Of a stretch of 58,062 nucleotides of DNA, positions 16,482 through 24,375 are shown piece by piece (position 1 is the stretch's first letter; every line of letters starts with the position of its first letter). The position numbers and the translations under genes are program-made. The stretch spans positions 1-58,062 of the forward strand of contig NZ_DIGV01000014.1 in the NCBI RefSeq assembly GCF_002419815.1, given 5' to 3'. The notes beneath the pieces are model-generated. The model did no database searches, had not been told where the DNA came from, and saw only the letters and a list, made by a program, of their open reading frames with translations. The stretch is from Brevundimonas sp. UBA5713. Its GTDB lineage: Bacteria > Pseudomonadota > Alphaproteobacteria > Caulobacterales > Caulobacteraceae.

Positions 16482-16879
16482 GAGCGAACCCGCTCGACGC
16501 AGGCGATCAGCCCGAACAGCCCCCACATGATGCAATAGGCTGCCCAGCCTGCAGGGCCGGAAAATCCGGCGAAGGTCTCCAGAAAGCCCCAGACCGTGAA
16601 GATGGCCAGCGTGGTCATGCAGGCAATGATCAGGCGACGCGCCAGCACGGCTTTCAGATACTCGTCCGCCTGACGCAGATAGTTCAGTGTCACTACGATC
16701 TGGCCCACGATGGCCAGTCCCGGCAGCAGCGCCAGACCGATCATGGCCGCGCCGTTTACCTGCCCGCTGCGGACCGCGAAACTGGCTGCAAATATGGCCA
16801 GCACATAGACCGCCATCGTCGCGAAGGTGCCACGCGTATACTGCCGCGCCGCAGGGGTATTATCTTTGGTCGAAACCAT
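16478..16879 (-). CDS. four-helix membrane protein paired with XRE regulator
   Basis: 133-residue hydrophobic protein with four predicted membrane segments (about 20-40, 46-66, 85-103 and 108-127) and a charged cytoplasmic N-terminus. No family name recognised. It leads a two-gene transcript with the XRE regulator, and AGGAC lies at a plausible distance before its ATG. Confidence 0.8.
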   Translation of the reverse strand: MVSTKDNTPAARQYTRGTFATMAVYVLAIFAASFAVRSGQVNGAAMIGLALLPGLAIVGQIVVTLNYLRQADEYLKAVLARRLIIACMTTLAIFTVWGFLETFAGFSGPAGWAAYCIMWGLFGLIACVERVRS

Positions 16880-16895
16880 CAGCTCGTCCTCCCAA

Positions 16896-16956
16896 TGTCA
16901 GGAAAACCTGACACTCAAATAATGTCATGTCAACATTACATTTTGTAAGGCCTTAC
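16896..16956. promoter_or_regulatory. cluster of TGTCA half-sites, candidate XRE operator
   Basis: Upstream of the membrane protein/XRE pair are a palindrome TGTCAGGAAAACCTGACA (16896-16913), two more TGTCA boxes (16923, 16928), and a perfect GTAAGGCCTTAC (16945-16956) followed by TGACA. The arrangement fits an autoregulatory operator and could also affect the divergent gene at 17011. Confidence 0.5.
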
Positions 16957-17010
16957 TGACATAGTTTTTTGGCTTGCCAATCAAGGAGATGACCGACCAA
17001 ATACCGGCTC

Positions 17011-17577
17011 ATGAAACATTGCTTTTTGCCCGCCGCCGTTGCGCTCGCCGTTCTGTCGGTTCTGACGCCGCAGGTCACCCATGCACAGACCCGTGACGTC
17101 GCCGGAGCCAGCGACCACGCCGATGTGCCGCGCGTAGACGGTGCCGTCGCACGGGCGTGGCGACATGTTGCCGTGGGCGACATCCGCATGCCTCTGGCCG
17201 CGATCAACAGCCGCGATGATCTGGAGACAGTGCCGCGCCATGTGCAGGGCGAGATCAAACACACGGACTATGTGATCCGTCCGGCCCGGACGCCGCTGGA
17301 AATGGACCGCCACTATGAAGAGGCGCTGCGCCGCAACGGCTATCAGACCCTGTATGCCTGCGCAGGCATTTCCGCATGCGGCAGCCGGATGGGCGAGTTG
17401 ATCCTGCTGTCGGACAAGGTAGCCCCCATTGGTCTGCCCGACGGTCTGTTCAACGACCATTTGCGCGTGCGCGTGGCCCGCAAGGGCTCGACGTGGGTTC
17501 TGCTCCACATGATTCAGGGCCCCGACCGCGCCCTGGTCTATCAAGCGGTAGTGGAAGGCGCGCGCGATCTGGACTAG
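17011..17577 (+). CDS. periplasmic DUF4892-like protein
   Basis: 188 residues with a signal peptide cleaved after THA (about residue 24). The pattern (DHADVPRVDGA, then RHVQGEIKHTDYVI, then MDRHYEEALRRNGYQTLYACAGISACGS) resembles DUF4892 periplasmic proteins, which carry a conserved Cys pair separated by CxxxxxC. Function unknown in the family. It is divergent from the XRE/membrane-protein pair. Confidence 0.65.
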   Translation: MKHCFLPAAVALAVLSVLTPQVTHAQTRDVAGASDHADVPRVDGAVARAWRHVAVGDIRMPLAAINSRDDLETVPRHVQGEIKHTDYVIRPARTPLEMDRHYEEALRRNGYQTLYACAGISACGSRMGELILLSDKVAPIGLPDGLFNDHLRVRVARKGSTWVLLHMIQGPDRALVYQAVVEGARDLD

Positions 17578-17611
17578 GGAACGCCCCTCACTTCCTAAGG
17601 CAGCACGCTTC

Positions 17612-18286
17612 GTGGCCCGCGTTTCCGATCCCCGACAGTTCATTCTGGACAACACCCGCCTGCAACCGGTGTCGCACACGCCGGAGATTTCGCTGTGGCT
17701 GGCCGACGAGATCACACCGATCTGGCGACTGACCGAAGAAGAACTGGGCGAGATGGGCGTGCCGCCGCCCTTCTGGGCCTTTGCATGGGCGGGCGGTCAG
17801 GCGCTAGGCCGCTGGCTGCTGGACAATCCGTCGGAATGTCAGGGCAAGCGGGTGATCGATCTGGCCACCGGCTCGGGTCTGGTAGCGGTGGCCGCCATGA
17901 AAACCGGCGCGCAATCGGTGCTGGCGGCGGACATCGACCCGTTCTGCGAGGCCGCCGTCGCTGTGAATGCCCAAGCCAATGGCGTGCAGATCGACTTCAC
18001 CGACGCCAATCTGCTGGACACCGATCCGCCCGAGGCAGACCTGATCTGTGCAGGTGATGTCTTCTATGACAAGCCCATGGCCGAAGCCGTTTTGGCATGG
18101 CTGCTAAAGGCGCGGGCGCGCGGCACGCGGGTGCTGGTGGGCGATCCCGGTCGCAACCACTTCCCCAAGTCCGGCCTGACATTCCTGGCCGAATACACGG
18201 TGCCGACCACGCGGGAACTGGAAGATCAGGAAGTGAAACGCTCGCGCGTCTGGTCGCTGGACCAAGCGGGACTTTACGCTCGCTGA
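17612..18286 (+). CDS. METTL20-like protein lysine methyltransferase
   Basis: 224-residue class I SAM methyltransferase with a GTG start. PPFWAFAWAGGQALGRWLL (about 51-69), SAM-binding DLATGSGLVAVAAM, ADIDPFCEAA, and AGDVFYDKP (the post-motif II block in this group) match the ETF-beta lysine methyltransferase (METTL20) branch, whose Agrobacterium member methylates electron transfer flavoprotein. Assignment to that substrate is by family resemblance only. Confidence 0.75.
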   Translation: MARVSDPRQFILDNTRLQPVSHTPEISLWLADEITPIWRLTEEELGEMGVPPPFWAFAWAGGQALGRWLLDNPSECQGKRVIDLATGSGLVAVAAMKTGAQSVLAADIDPFCEAAVAVNAQANGVQIDFTDANLLDTDPPEADLICAGDVFYDKPMAEAVLAWLLKARARGTRVLVGDPGRNHFPKSGLTFLAEYTVPTTRELEDQEVKRSRVWSLDQAGLYAR

Positions 18287-18360
18287 CATAGCATCTCTTT
18301 CCCAAACGGTGCGTTTTGACCTAGCTTTGGCCAAAGGCCGTGCGAGGGAAGGATCATCCG

Positions 18361-19215
18361 ATGAAATGGCAAGGTGGACGCCGCGGTGGCGGTATTGAAG
18401 ATCGTCGCGGCATGGGTGGCGGCGGGGCCGTCGCCGGTGGCGGCATCGGCGCGCTTATTCTCGCGGGCGTGCTCTATTTCGTTTTCGGGGTTGATCCGCA
18501 AACCACGACCCAACTGGCGGGCCAACTCGGCAAGCTGGGGGATGCCGGCGCACAGGACGGCCAGCGCGGCACGCCGGAAGATGAAGCGGGCCTGTTTGTC
18601 GATGTGATCGGCACCAATATCAACGACGTCTGGTCCGGCTTTATGGATGGCTATACCCCGCCAACCACCGTGCTTTACGAACAGGGCACCCAGACCGGCT
18701 GTGGCTATGGCCAGTCGGCCATGGGTCCGTTCTACTGCCCAGCAGACCGTCAGGTTTACCTCGACCTCAGCTTCTGGGGCGATCTGCAACGCCTGGGCGG
18801 CTCGGGGGCCGATTTCGCCAAGGCCTATGTGATCGCGCACGAGTTCGGCCACCACGTACAGGCCTTGACCGGCGCGACCGACCGCGTTCAGCGTGCCCAG
18901 CAAACCGCGCGCACGCGGGCCGAGGGCAACCGCTATTCGGTGGCGCTGGAACTCCAGGCGGACTGCTATGCGGGCGCGTGGGCGGCCAATGCCTCACGCG
19001 TGTCGAACGGTGAGGTGGTTGTCACCGCCGCCGATCTGGAAGAAGGCATGAAGACCGCAGCCGCCATCGGTGACGATGCCCTGCAACGTCGCGGCGGCGG
19101 TGCGGTGTCTCCGGAAAGCTTTACCCACGGCTCGTCGCAAGAGCGGATGCAGTGGCTGCAACGCGGTTATCAGTCTGGCGATCCGCGCGTCTGCGACACC
19201 TTCGCCAACCTGTAA
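18361..19215 (+). CDS. neutral zinc metallopeptidase (YpfJ family)
   Basis: 284 residues. A glycine- and arginine-rich N-terminus (MKWQGGRRGGGIEDRRG) precedes one membrane helix (about 23-43); the rest is the peptidase domain, probably periplasmic. Zinc motif HEFGH at 160-164 and the third-ligand segment ELQADCYAGAW near 200 are intact. AAGGA before the ATG at 18361 sets the start. Physiological substrate unknown. Confidence 0.92.
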   Translation: MKWQGGRRGGGIEDRRGMGGGGAVAGGGIGALILAGVLYFVFGVDPQTTTQLAGQLGKLGDAGAQDGQRGTPEDEAGLFVDVIGTNINDVWSGFMDGYTPPTTVLYEQGTQTGCGYGQSAMGPFYCPADRQVYLDLSFWGDLQRLGGSGADFAKAYVIAHEFGHHVQALTGATDRVQRAQQTARTRAEGNRYSVALELQADCYAGAWAANASRVSNGEVVVTAADLEEGMKTAAAIGDDALQRRGGGAVSPESFTHGSSQERMQWLQRGYQSGDPRVCDTFANL

Positions 19216-20166
19216 TCAATTGATCGTCAGGTCCAGCTGGCCCGCGACGTAGAGGCGGTCGCGGCCCAGATCCAGCACAATCTCGCGACCTGTGAACGCC
19301 CCGATGCCCAACAGGGCATTGGGGTAGTTCGGCAGGTTGGAATCGCCAAACACCGGCACGCGCGCATCGCGCCACATCTCCTCGCCCAGCGTCACCGTTT
19401 GAACGGAAATCCAGCGTGCCTGCGACACGCCGCCCAGCACCAGGCTGGCACCGGCCTCCTCGGCGCGGCCATCCAACAGGCCCGCGTCATTGGCCGTGGC
19501 CTCGCTGATGGACAGCAGGGACGAGGCACCTGTGTCGAAGATCGCGTGGATCACCGCCCCTTCGACCGAGACCTCGACGCCCAGCGCATCGCCCTGTTTG
19601 CGGGTCGGAACGGCTTTGAAATGCGGTCCTGCCTGCCATGCGTCGGGGTCGGACAGACGCAGGCGCTGCTGGTCCAGATCAAGCTCAAGCACCACTTCGC
19701 GCAGCACATCGCGCCCGATGATCAGCGCCACCCCCGGCCCTTCGCTTGAGGCCAGCGGCCCCAGTTCCAGAATGGCGGCGCGCAGGGAGGCGATGGTATG
19801 TCCGGCCAGTTCGACCGGCAGGGTCACCCCGCGCCCCAACTGGGCATTGCCCCCGACGCCATAGGCCACCATCGGCATGTCGAAGGTTTTCCCCAGCGCG
19901 TTCTGGGCCACCAAAGCATCGGCCAGCCCACGATCCACCACCGAGTATTGCGCACCACTGTCGATCAGGGCCAGCACCTCCTGCCCCGCCACCTTGGCCT
20001 TGATGACCGGCAGAGGGCGTGCCGCACGTTCCAGCGGGACCCACGGCGCTTCCGGCGCGAAATCGAGCGACGGTTTGCGCCACAGCACATTGTCCTTCAG
20101 CCACAATCCGCCCCCGACAGCAGCGGCCAGACCGAGAGCGTTCAGCAGGAAGGAGCGACGTTTCAT
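19216..20166 (-). CDS. retropepsin-like aspartic protease
   Basis: 316 residues with two aspartic-protease half-sites, LIDSGAQYS (Asp69) and FDTGASSLL (Asp211), so both catalytic aspartates may sit in one chain as in pepsins. The N-terminus MKRRSFLLNALGLAAAVGG looks like a twin-arginine-type or uncleaved membrane signal. Periplasmic localisation is inferred. Related single-domain bacterial retropepsins are known in alphaproteobacteria, but the function of this form is unclear. Confidence 0.8.
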   Translation of the reverse strand: MKRRSFLLNALGLAAAVGGGLWLKDNVLWRKPSLDFAPEAPWVPLERAARPLPVIKAKVAGQEVLALIDSGAQYSVVDRGLADALVAQNALGKTFDMPMVAYGVGGNAQLGRGVTLPVELAGHTIASLRAAILELGPLASSEGPGVALIIGRDVLREVVLELDLDQQRLRLSDPDAWQAGPHFKAVPTRKQGDALGVEVSVEGAVIHAIFDTGASSLLSISEATANDAGLLDGRAEEAGASLVLGGVSQARWISVQTVTLGEEMWRDARVPVFGDSNLPNYPNALLGIGAFTGREIVLDLGRDRLYVAGQLDLTIN

Positions 20167-20300
20167 CCTTCACAGATGGACGTAAAACGCGGCCAAATCC
20201 ACACCCCTGCGGCAATCGGGCATCTTCTTGCGGCTAAAGGCGTTTTCCACGTCCCGCAGCGCAACATTTTTCATGACGCAGCGGGTTCTGGAGTTTACCA

Positions 20301-21698
20301 GTGTTACCCATGACGACTTCCGCTGACCGATATGTCTCGACACGCGGCCACGCCGCTCAAGAAAACTTTGCCGACGCCCTGCTGCGCGGCATTGCCCCTG
20401 ATGGCGGCCTGTATATGCCCGCCGCATGGGCTCCTCTTGCCAGCTATTCGACACATAAAGATGCCAGCTACACAGACATTGGCCGCGATGTTCTGACCCC
20501 CTTTATCGGCGACGCCCTGCCTGCCGGTGCGCTGGACCGCGCGCTGAAGCGACTGGTCGAGGGGTTTGATCACCCGCTGGTCACGCCTCTGGTCGAACTG
20601 GAAGCGGGCCTGTTCGTGCTGGAACTGTTCCGTGGCCCGACCGCCGCTTTCAAAGACCTGGCCATGCAACTGGTCGCGGCCCTGTCGGACGAGGCGCTGG
20701 CGGCGTCTGGCCAGACGCTGACTCTGCTGACGGCCACCAGTGGCGATACCGGTGCCGCCGCCGTGCGCGCCTTTGCCGGTGCCGAACGCATCAAGCTGAT
20801 CGTGCTGCACCCGCTGGACCGCGTCTCGCCGATCCAGCGCAAGCAGATGACGACGGTTCAGGCCGACAATGTGCTGAACCTCGCTGTGCGCGGTGACTTC
20901 GATGACTGCCAGCGCTTGGTGAAACAACTGCTGGCCGAAGAAAGCTTGCGCGAGCAGGGCCGCCTCTCGTCGGTCAACTCGATCAACTGGGGCCGACTGG
21001 CGGGCCAGATTCCCTACTATGTCTCGGCGACGGCCCAACTGGGTCAGGCCGCGCATTTTGTCGTGCCGACCGGAAACTTTGGCGACGCCTTTGCCGGTAT
21101 CGCCGCGCGCAAGATGGGCCTGCCGATGGCGGGCATGACGGCGGCGGTCAACCAGAACGACGCCCTCGCCCGCGCCATCAATGAGGGCGTCTATGACCGC
21201 CGCACCGCCATCGAAAGCGCCAGCGTCTCCATGGATGTGCAGGCCCCGTCGAACTTCGAGCGTCTGGTGTTCGAGGCCTCGGGTCGCGACGCCGATCTGA
21301 CCCGTACCCTGTTCGAAGACTTTGCCCGCGACGGCACAGTCACCCTGCCCGACACTCTGGTGAAGGCCCTGCGTCAGGAAACCAGCGCCGTCTCGGTGGA
21401 CGAAGCCACCACCGCCGCCGAAATCCGTCATGCCTATCAGGCGTGGGGCCGTGTGGTGTGTCCGCACACTGCCGTGGCCCTGCATGCCGCGCGCAAGATG
21501 GATCGCAACGGCGCGCCGGTCGTCGCCCTGTCCACGGCGCATCCGTCCAAGTTCGGCGGCTATGTCGAGAGCGTGCTGGGCTTTGCGCCGGAACCGGCAC
21601 CGGTCGTCGCGGCTCTTGGCGATCAGGCCGAGCGGCTGACCGTCATCGACAACACCTTTGACGCCGCCCTGTCGGCGGCCAAGGCCTTTACCGCCTAA
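20301..21698 (+). CDS. thrC: threonine synthase
   Basis: 465-residue PLP enzyme converting O-phosphohomoserine to threonine. It opens YVSTRGHAAQENFADALLRGIAPDGGLYMP, the standard N-terminus; the PLP lysine is Lys118 in PTAAFKDLAMQL, and TSGDTGAAA binds phosphate. GGAG lies 7 bases before a GTG at 20301; the ATG at 20310 is an alternative start. It is 2.7 kb from thrB and on the opposite strand, so not in that operon. Its end overlaps the NUDIX gene by 11 bases. Confidence 0.96.
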   Translation: MLPMTTSADRYVSTRGHAAQENFADALLRGIAPDGGLYMPAAWAPLASYSTHKDASYTDIGRDVLTPFIGDALPAGALDRALKRLVEGFDHPLVTPLVELEAGLFVLELFRGPTAAFKDLAMQLVAALSDEALAASGQTLTLLTATSGDTGAAAVRAFAGAERIKLIVLHPLDRVSPIQRKQMTTVQADNVLNLAVRGDFDDCQRLVKQLLAEESLREQGRLSSVNSINWGRLAGQIPYYVSATAQLGQAAHFVVPTGNFGDAFAGIAARKMGLPMAGMTAAVNQNDALARAINEGVYDRRTAIESASVSMDVQAPSNFERLVFEASGRDADLTRTLFEDFARDGTVTLPDTLVKALRQETSAVSVDEATTAAEIRHAYQAWGRVVCPHTAVALHAARKMDRNGAPVVALSTAHPSKFGGYVESVLGFAPEPAPVVAALGDQAERLTVIDNTFDAALSAAKAFTA

Positions 21699-22179
21699 GC
21701 GCCTGCCACAGTGCCAAGGCCGACAGCGTAAAGCCGTCCTCGATCTGCCCGTTGCCCAGTGCAGCGGGCAGTTCTGCTAGAGGCATCAGCCTGCGCCCCT
21801 TGGCCTCGTCGTCCGCCTGTCCGACAGGGGTGTCGGCGTCGATCTGCACCGTAAACAGGGCGACGCGCGATTTCATAATGCCGGTGTCGGGCCGCACATG
21901 CCCCAGCAGCTGGAACGCCTGTGCCGGAAGGTCATAGCCGGTCTCTTCTTTCAGTTCGCGGCGCGCGCTGGCCACAGCACTTTCGCCAGCCTGACCAAAA
22001 CCGCGCGGGATTTCCAGAGTGACTTGCCCACCCTGCGACGGGCGCTGCATCTCCAGCAGCAGCAGGCTGTCACCCACCACGGGCAGAACCGCCACCCCGT
22101 CCGCTCCCGTGCTGGGTTCGATCCAGTGATAGGGCTGTTCCTTCACGATGCGGAACCAGGGGTTCTCATAGACAATCAT
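21688..22179 (-). CDS. NUDIX hydrolase (ADP-ribose pyrophosphatase-like)
   Basis: 163 residues. The NUDIX box GFGQAGESAVASARRELKEETG, at about residues 60-81, fits GX5EX7REUXEEXG exactly. The N-terminal YENPWFRIVKEQ and RPSQGGQVTLEIPRG resemble ADP-ribose/GDP-mannose type members. It is coupled by ATGA to an uncharacterised gene, so the two may act together. Confidence 0.9.
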   Translation of the reverse strand: MIVYENPWFRIVKEQPYHWIEPSTGADGVAVLPVVGDSLLLLEMQRPSQGGQVTLEIPRGFGQAGESAVASARRELKEETGYDLPAQAFQLLGHVRPDTGIMKSRVALFTVQIDADTPVGQADDEAKGRRLMPLAELPAALGNGQIEDGFTLSALALWQALRR

Positions 22180-23126
22180 CTGATCTCGATTCCGATCGAT
22201 TGGGTCAGGCGCGGATAGAGGCCAAACCAGTTACGGCGGGTGGCCCATTTGAAACTGGTATCCTGCAATTGGTCTTCGACAAAGCTGGCGGCTTCATCGG
22301 TCAGGAACTGGACCAGCTGGCCCGCACCAAAGGCGGTGACCAGATCAAACCCCTTCAGCGCATATTCGATCAGCTGGCGTTGGGTCTTGAAGGCCTGCGC
22401 GCCGACGCCCAGCGTCAGCAGACCGGCGGGGATTTTATCCAGCACCGGAATGCGATCCATGACAAAGGCCTCGCCCGAGGCGACGAACAGGCCGTTATAG
22501 CAGGCGTCGATCACCTCCAGCTTGAAGGCCGCCGCCTGCTGCGGCAGCAGTTCATCCACCGCCTGATACCAGAGCGAGCGCGACCCCAGTTCCGGCGCGC
22601 GGTCCATCAGCGTCTGTAGGGCAGCCTCCAGCTCCGGCTGGCTGGTCTGCCACTGCGCCAGAGAGGCCGAGGCGGCGATGGCGCCCGACAATGACTGTCC
22701 ATGCAGTTTCACCGGACAATACACGGGCTTGATCGCGCGCAGGGTGCGGTCCAGCGCCCGCAGTTCGGACTGGAACTGGGCGATGGTCAGGCGATCCAGA
22801 TCGCCCTTGCGGCACTGGAACCGTGTCAGGAAATGGTGTTGTGGCAGGTTGTCGAAATAGTCTTCCAGCGAGGACGGGGCCTCATGGCCCGGCACTCGGA
22901 TCACCACCCCGCCGCGCCCCTGTTTGCTGCCTGCCCAGCGGCGCAGCATCTCGCCCTGCATCAGGCCCGACATGCCCGCATTGTCCAACAGCAGATTGGG
23001 GGTCAGGATCGCGCCCTGCGACAGGGCCAGCGACATCATCAGCCGCTTTTCCAGCTCATCGCGCGACAGCCGGCGCACCGGATCGCAATTGGCCAGAAAC
23101 ATCTTTTCCTTGAACAGCATACGCAC
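22176..23126 (-). CDS. uncharacterised protein coupled to NUDIX hydrolase
   Basis: 316 residues, no family recognised. No signal peptide or membrane helix. It has a cytosolic, mixed composition: EKRLMMSLALSQGAILTPNLLLDNAG near the start, then LEDYFDNLPQHHFLTRFQC, and a C-terminal part with RRNWFGLYPRLTQSIG. The length and the ATGA overlap with the NUDIX gene argue for a genuine two-gene operon. I would not guess a function; a link to nucleotide or ADP-ribose metabolism is only suggested by the neighbour. Confidence 0.75.
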   Translation of the reverse strand: MRMLFKEKMFLANCDPVRRLSRDELEKRLMMSLALSQGAILTPNLLLDNAGMSGLMQGEMLRRWAGSKQGRGGVVIRVPGHEAPSSLEDYFDNLPQHHFLTRFQCRKGDLDRLTIAQFQSELRALDRTLRAIKPVYCPVKLHGQSLSGAIAASASLAQWQTSQPELEAALQTLMDRAPELGSRSLWYQAVDELLPQQAAAFKLEVIDACYNGLFVASGEAFVMDRIPVLDKIPAGLLTLGVGAQAFKTQRQLIEYALKGFDLVTAFGAGQLVQFLTDEAASFVEDQLQDTSFKWATRRNWFGLYPRLTQSIGIEIR

Positions 23127-23173
23127 CCCCTACGCCACTAACGACCAAGCTTAAGGGGGCGGCTGTGCGGGGT

Positions 23174-23560
23174 CTAGGCCTCGAAGGCGTGCAGGATGGG
23201 GCAGGTCTCGCCCTGCCCTGACGCACAGCTGCGGGTCAGGCCGCGAAGGGCGCTGCGCACAGTCTCCAGTTCCCGGATACGGGCGTCGATTTCCGTCAGC
23301 CGCGCGGTGGCCAGTTCCAGCACCCGCGCCCGATCCTGACGGTCATCCAGCCCGATCAGCTCCGCGATCTGGGTCAGGGTAAAGCCTGCCTGTTGGGCAG
23401 AGCGGATAAAGCGCAGACGCTTCACATCCTGATCATCATAGCGGCGCACGCCCTCGCCCTTGGGCGGCGTCGGCATCAGGCCACGACGCTGGTAAAAGCG
23501 GATCGTCTCCACCCCCACAGCGCCCTTTTGCGCCAGCTGTCCGATGGTCAGGCCGTGCAT
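23174..23560 (-). CDS. MerR-family regulator, mercury-type but missing one ligand
   Basis: 128 residues. N-terminal winged helix (LTIGQLAQKGAVGVETIRFYQRRGL), dimer helix, and a C-terminal SCASGQGETCPILHAF resembling the MerR metal loop (Cys-X8-Cys-Pro-Leu in Tn501; here Cys-X7-Cys-Pro-Ile). The third Hg ligand, Cys82 of MerR, has no counterpart: that segment (GLDDRQDRARVLELA) has no Cys. It is divergent from the glutaredoxin-MauE gene with a MerR-style operator between. Confidence 0.9.
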   Translation of the reverse strand: MHGLTIGQLAQKGAVGVETIRFYQRRGLMPTPPKGEGVRRYDDQDVKRLRFIRSAQQAGFTLTQIAELIGLDDRQDRARVLELATARLTEIDARIRELETVRSALRGLTRSCASGQGETCPILHAFEA

Positions 23561-23562
23561 GG

Positions 23563-23594
23563 TTGACTCCGTACTATGGTACGGAGGCTAGATA
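23563..23594 (+). promoter_or_regulatory. MerR-type promoter with 20-bp spacer
   Basis: TTGACT (23563-23568), a 20-base spacer, then TAGATA (23589-23594). The spacer is almost filled by CTCCGTAC-TATG-GTACGGAG (23567-23586), a palindrome very similar to mercury operators. Over-long 19-20 bp spacers are the mark of MerR-activated promoters. Confidence 0.85.
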
Positions 23595-23631
23595 GGCGGC
23601 ATCATCATTGTTGCAAGACAGGAGCGCCAGC

Positions 23632-24375
23632 GTGGCCGCACCGCAAAAGACCGCCGTCCTCTATCGGATGGCCATTGGCAAGAGCATGTGCCCGTGGGGC
23701 CTGCGCGCCAAATCCCTGCTGAAATCCAAGGGCTATCAGGTGGAGGACCACCTGCTGCTGACGCGCGAGGAAACCGACGCCTTCAAGGCGCAGCACGATG
23801 TGAAATCCACCCCGCAGGTCTTTATCGACGGCCAGCGTATCGGCGGCTTTGACGACACCCGCCGATTTCTGGGCGTGAAGATCGCCGATCCGAAGTCCAC
23901 CACCTATACGCCGGTGCTGATGGTGTTCATGGTCACGGCGCTGATGGCGCTGGCGGTTAGCCATGCGGCCTATGGCACGCCGTTCACCGTGCGCGCAGGC
24001 GAGTGGTTCATCAGCCTCAGCATGTGCGCGCTGGCTATGCTGAAGCTGCAAAACCTCGACGGCTTTGCGACAGGCTTTTTGAACTATGACCTGCTGGCCC
24101 GTCGCTGGGTGCCCTATGCGTGGGTCTATCCGTTTGCGGAGCTGGGCGCGGGCGTACTGATGACCGCCCATGTGCTGACGTGGGTGTCGGCCCCTGTGGC
24201 CCTGTTCATCGCCATCATCGGCGGCTGGTCGGTGTTCAAGGCCGTCTATGTCGACAAGCGCGAACTGAAATGCGCCTGCGTGGGCGGCGACAGTCGCGTC
24301 CCGCTGGGCGCGCTGTCACTGACCGAAAACATCATGATGATCGCTATGGCCGTGTGGATGCTGGCCCGCCTGTAA
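23632..24375 (+). CDS. glutaredoxin-MauE/DoxX fusion membrane protein
   Basis: 247 residues. The N-terminal ~75 residues are glutaredoxin-like: MCPWGLRAKSLLKSKGY, with a single Cys motif CPWG instead of CPYC, and KSTPQVFIDGQRIGGFDD (cis-Pro and glutathione-binding residues). The rest is a MauE/DoxX-type membrane domain of about four helices ending KCACVGGDSRVPLG, a Cys pair near the membrane. GGAG sits 7 bases before the GTG at 23632. Expression is probably controlled by the divergent MerR protein. Likely role: thiol or metal stress redox transfer; exact substrate unknown. Confidence 0.82.
   Translation: MAAPQKTAVLYRMAIGKSMCPWGLRAKSLLKSKGYQVEDHLLLTREETDAFKAQHDVKSTPQVFIDGQRIGGFDDTRRFLGVKIADPKSTTYTPVLMVFMVTALMALAVSHAAYGTPFTVRAGEWFISLSMCALAMLKLQNLDGFATGFLNYDLLARRWVPYAWVYPFAELGAGVLMTAHVLTWVSAPVALFIAIIGGWSVFKAVYVDKRELKCACVGGDSRVPLGALSLTENIMMIAMAVWMLARL

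Noticed and set aside
20304..21542. 412-residue minus-strand ORF opposite thrC
   Set aside because: Shadow of a complete threonine synthase gene.
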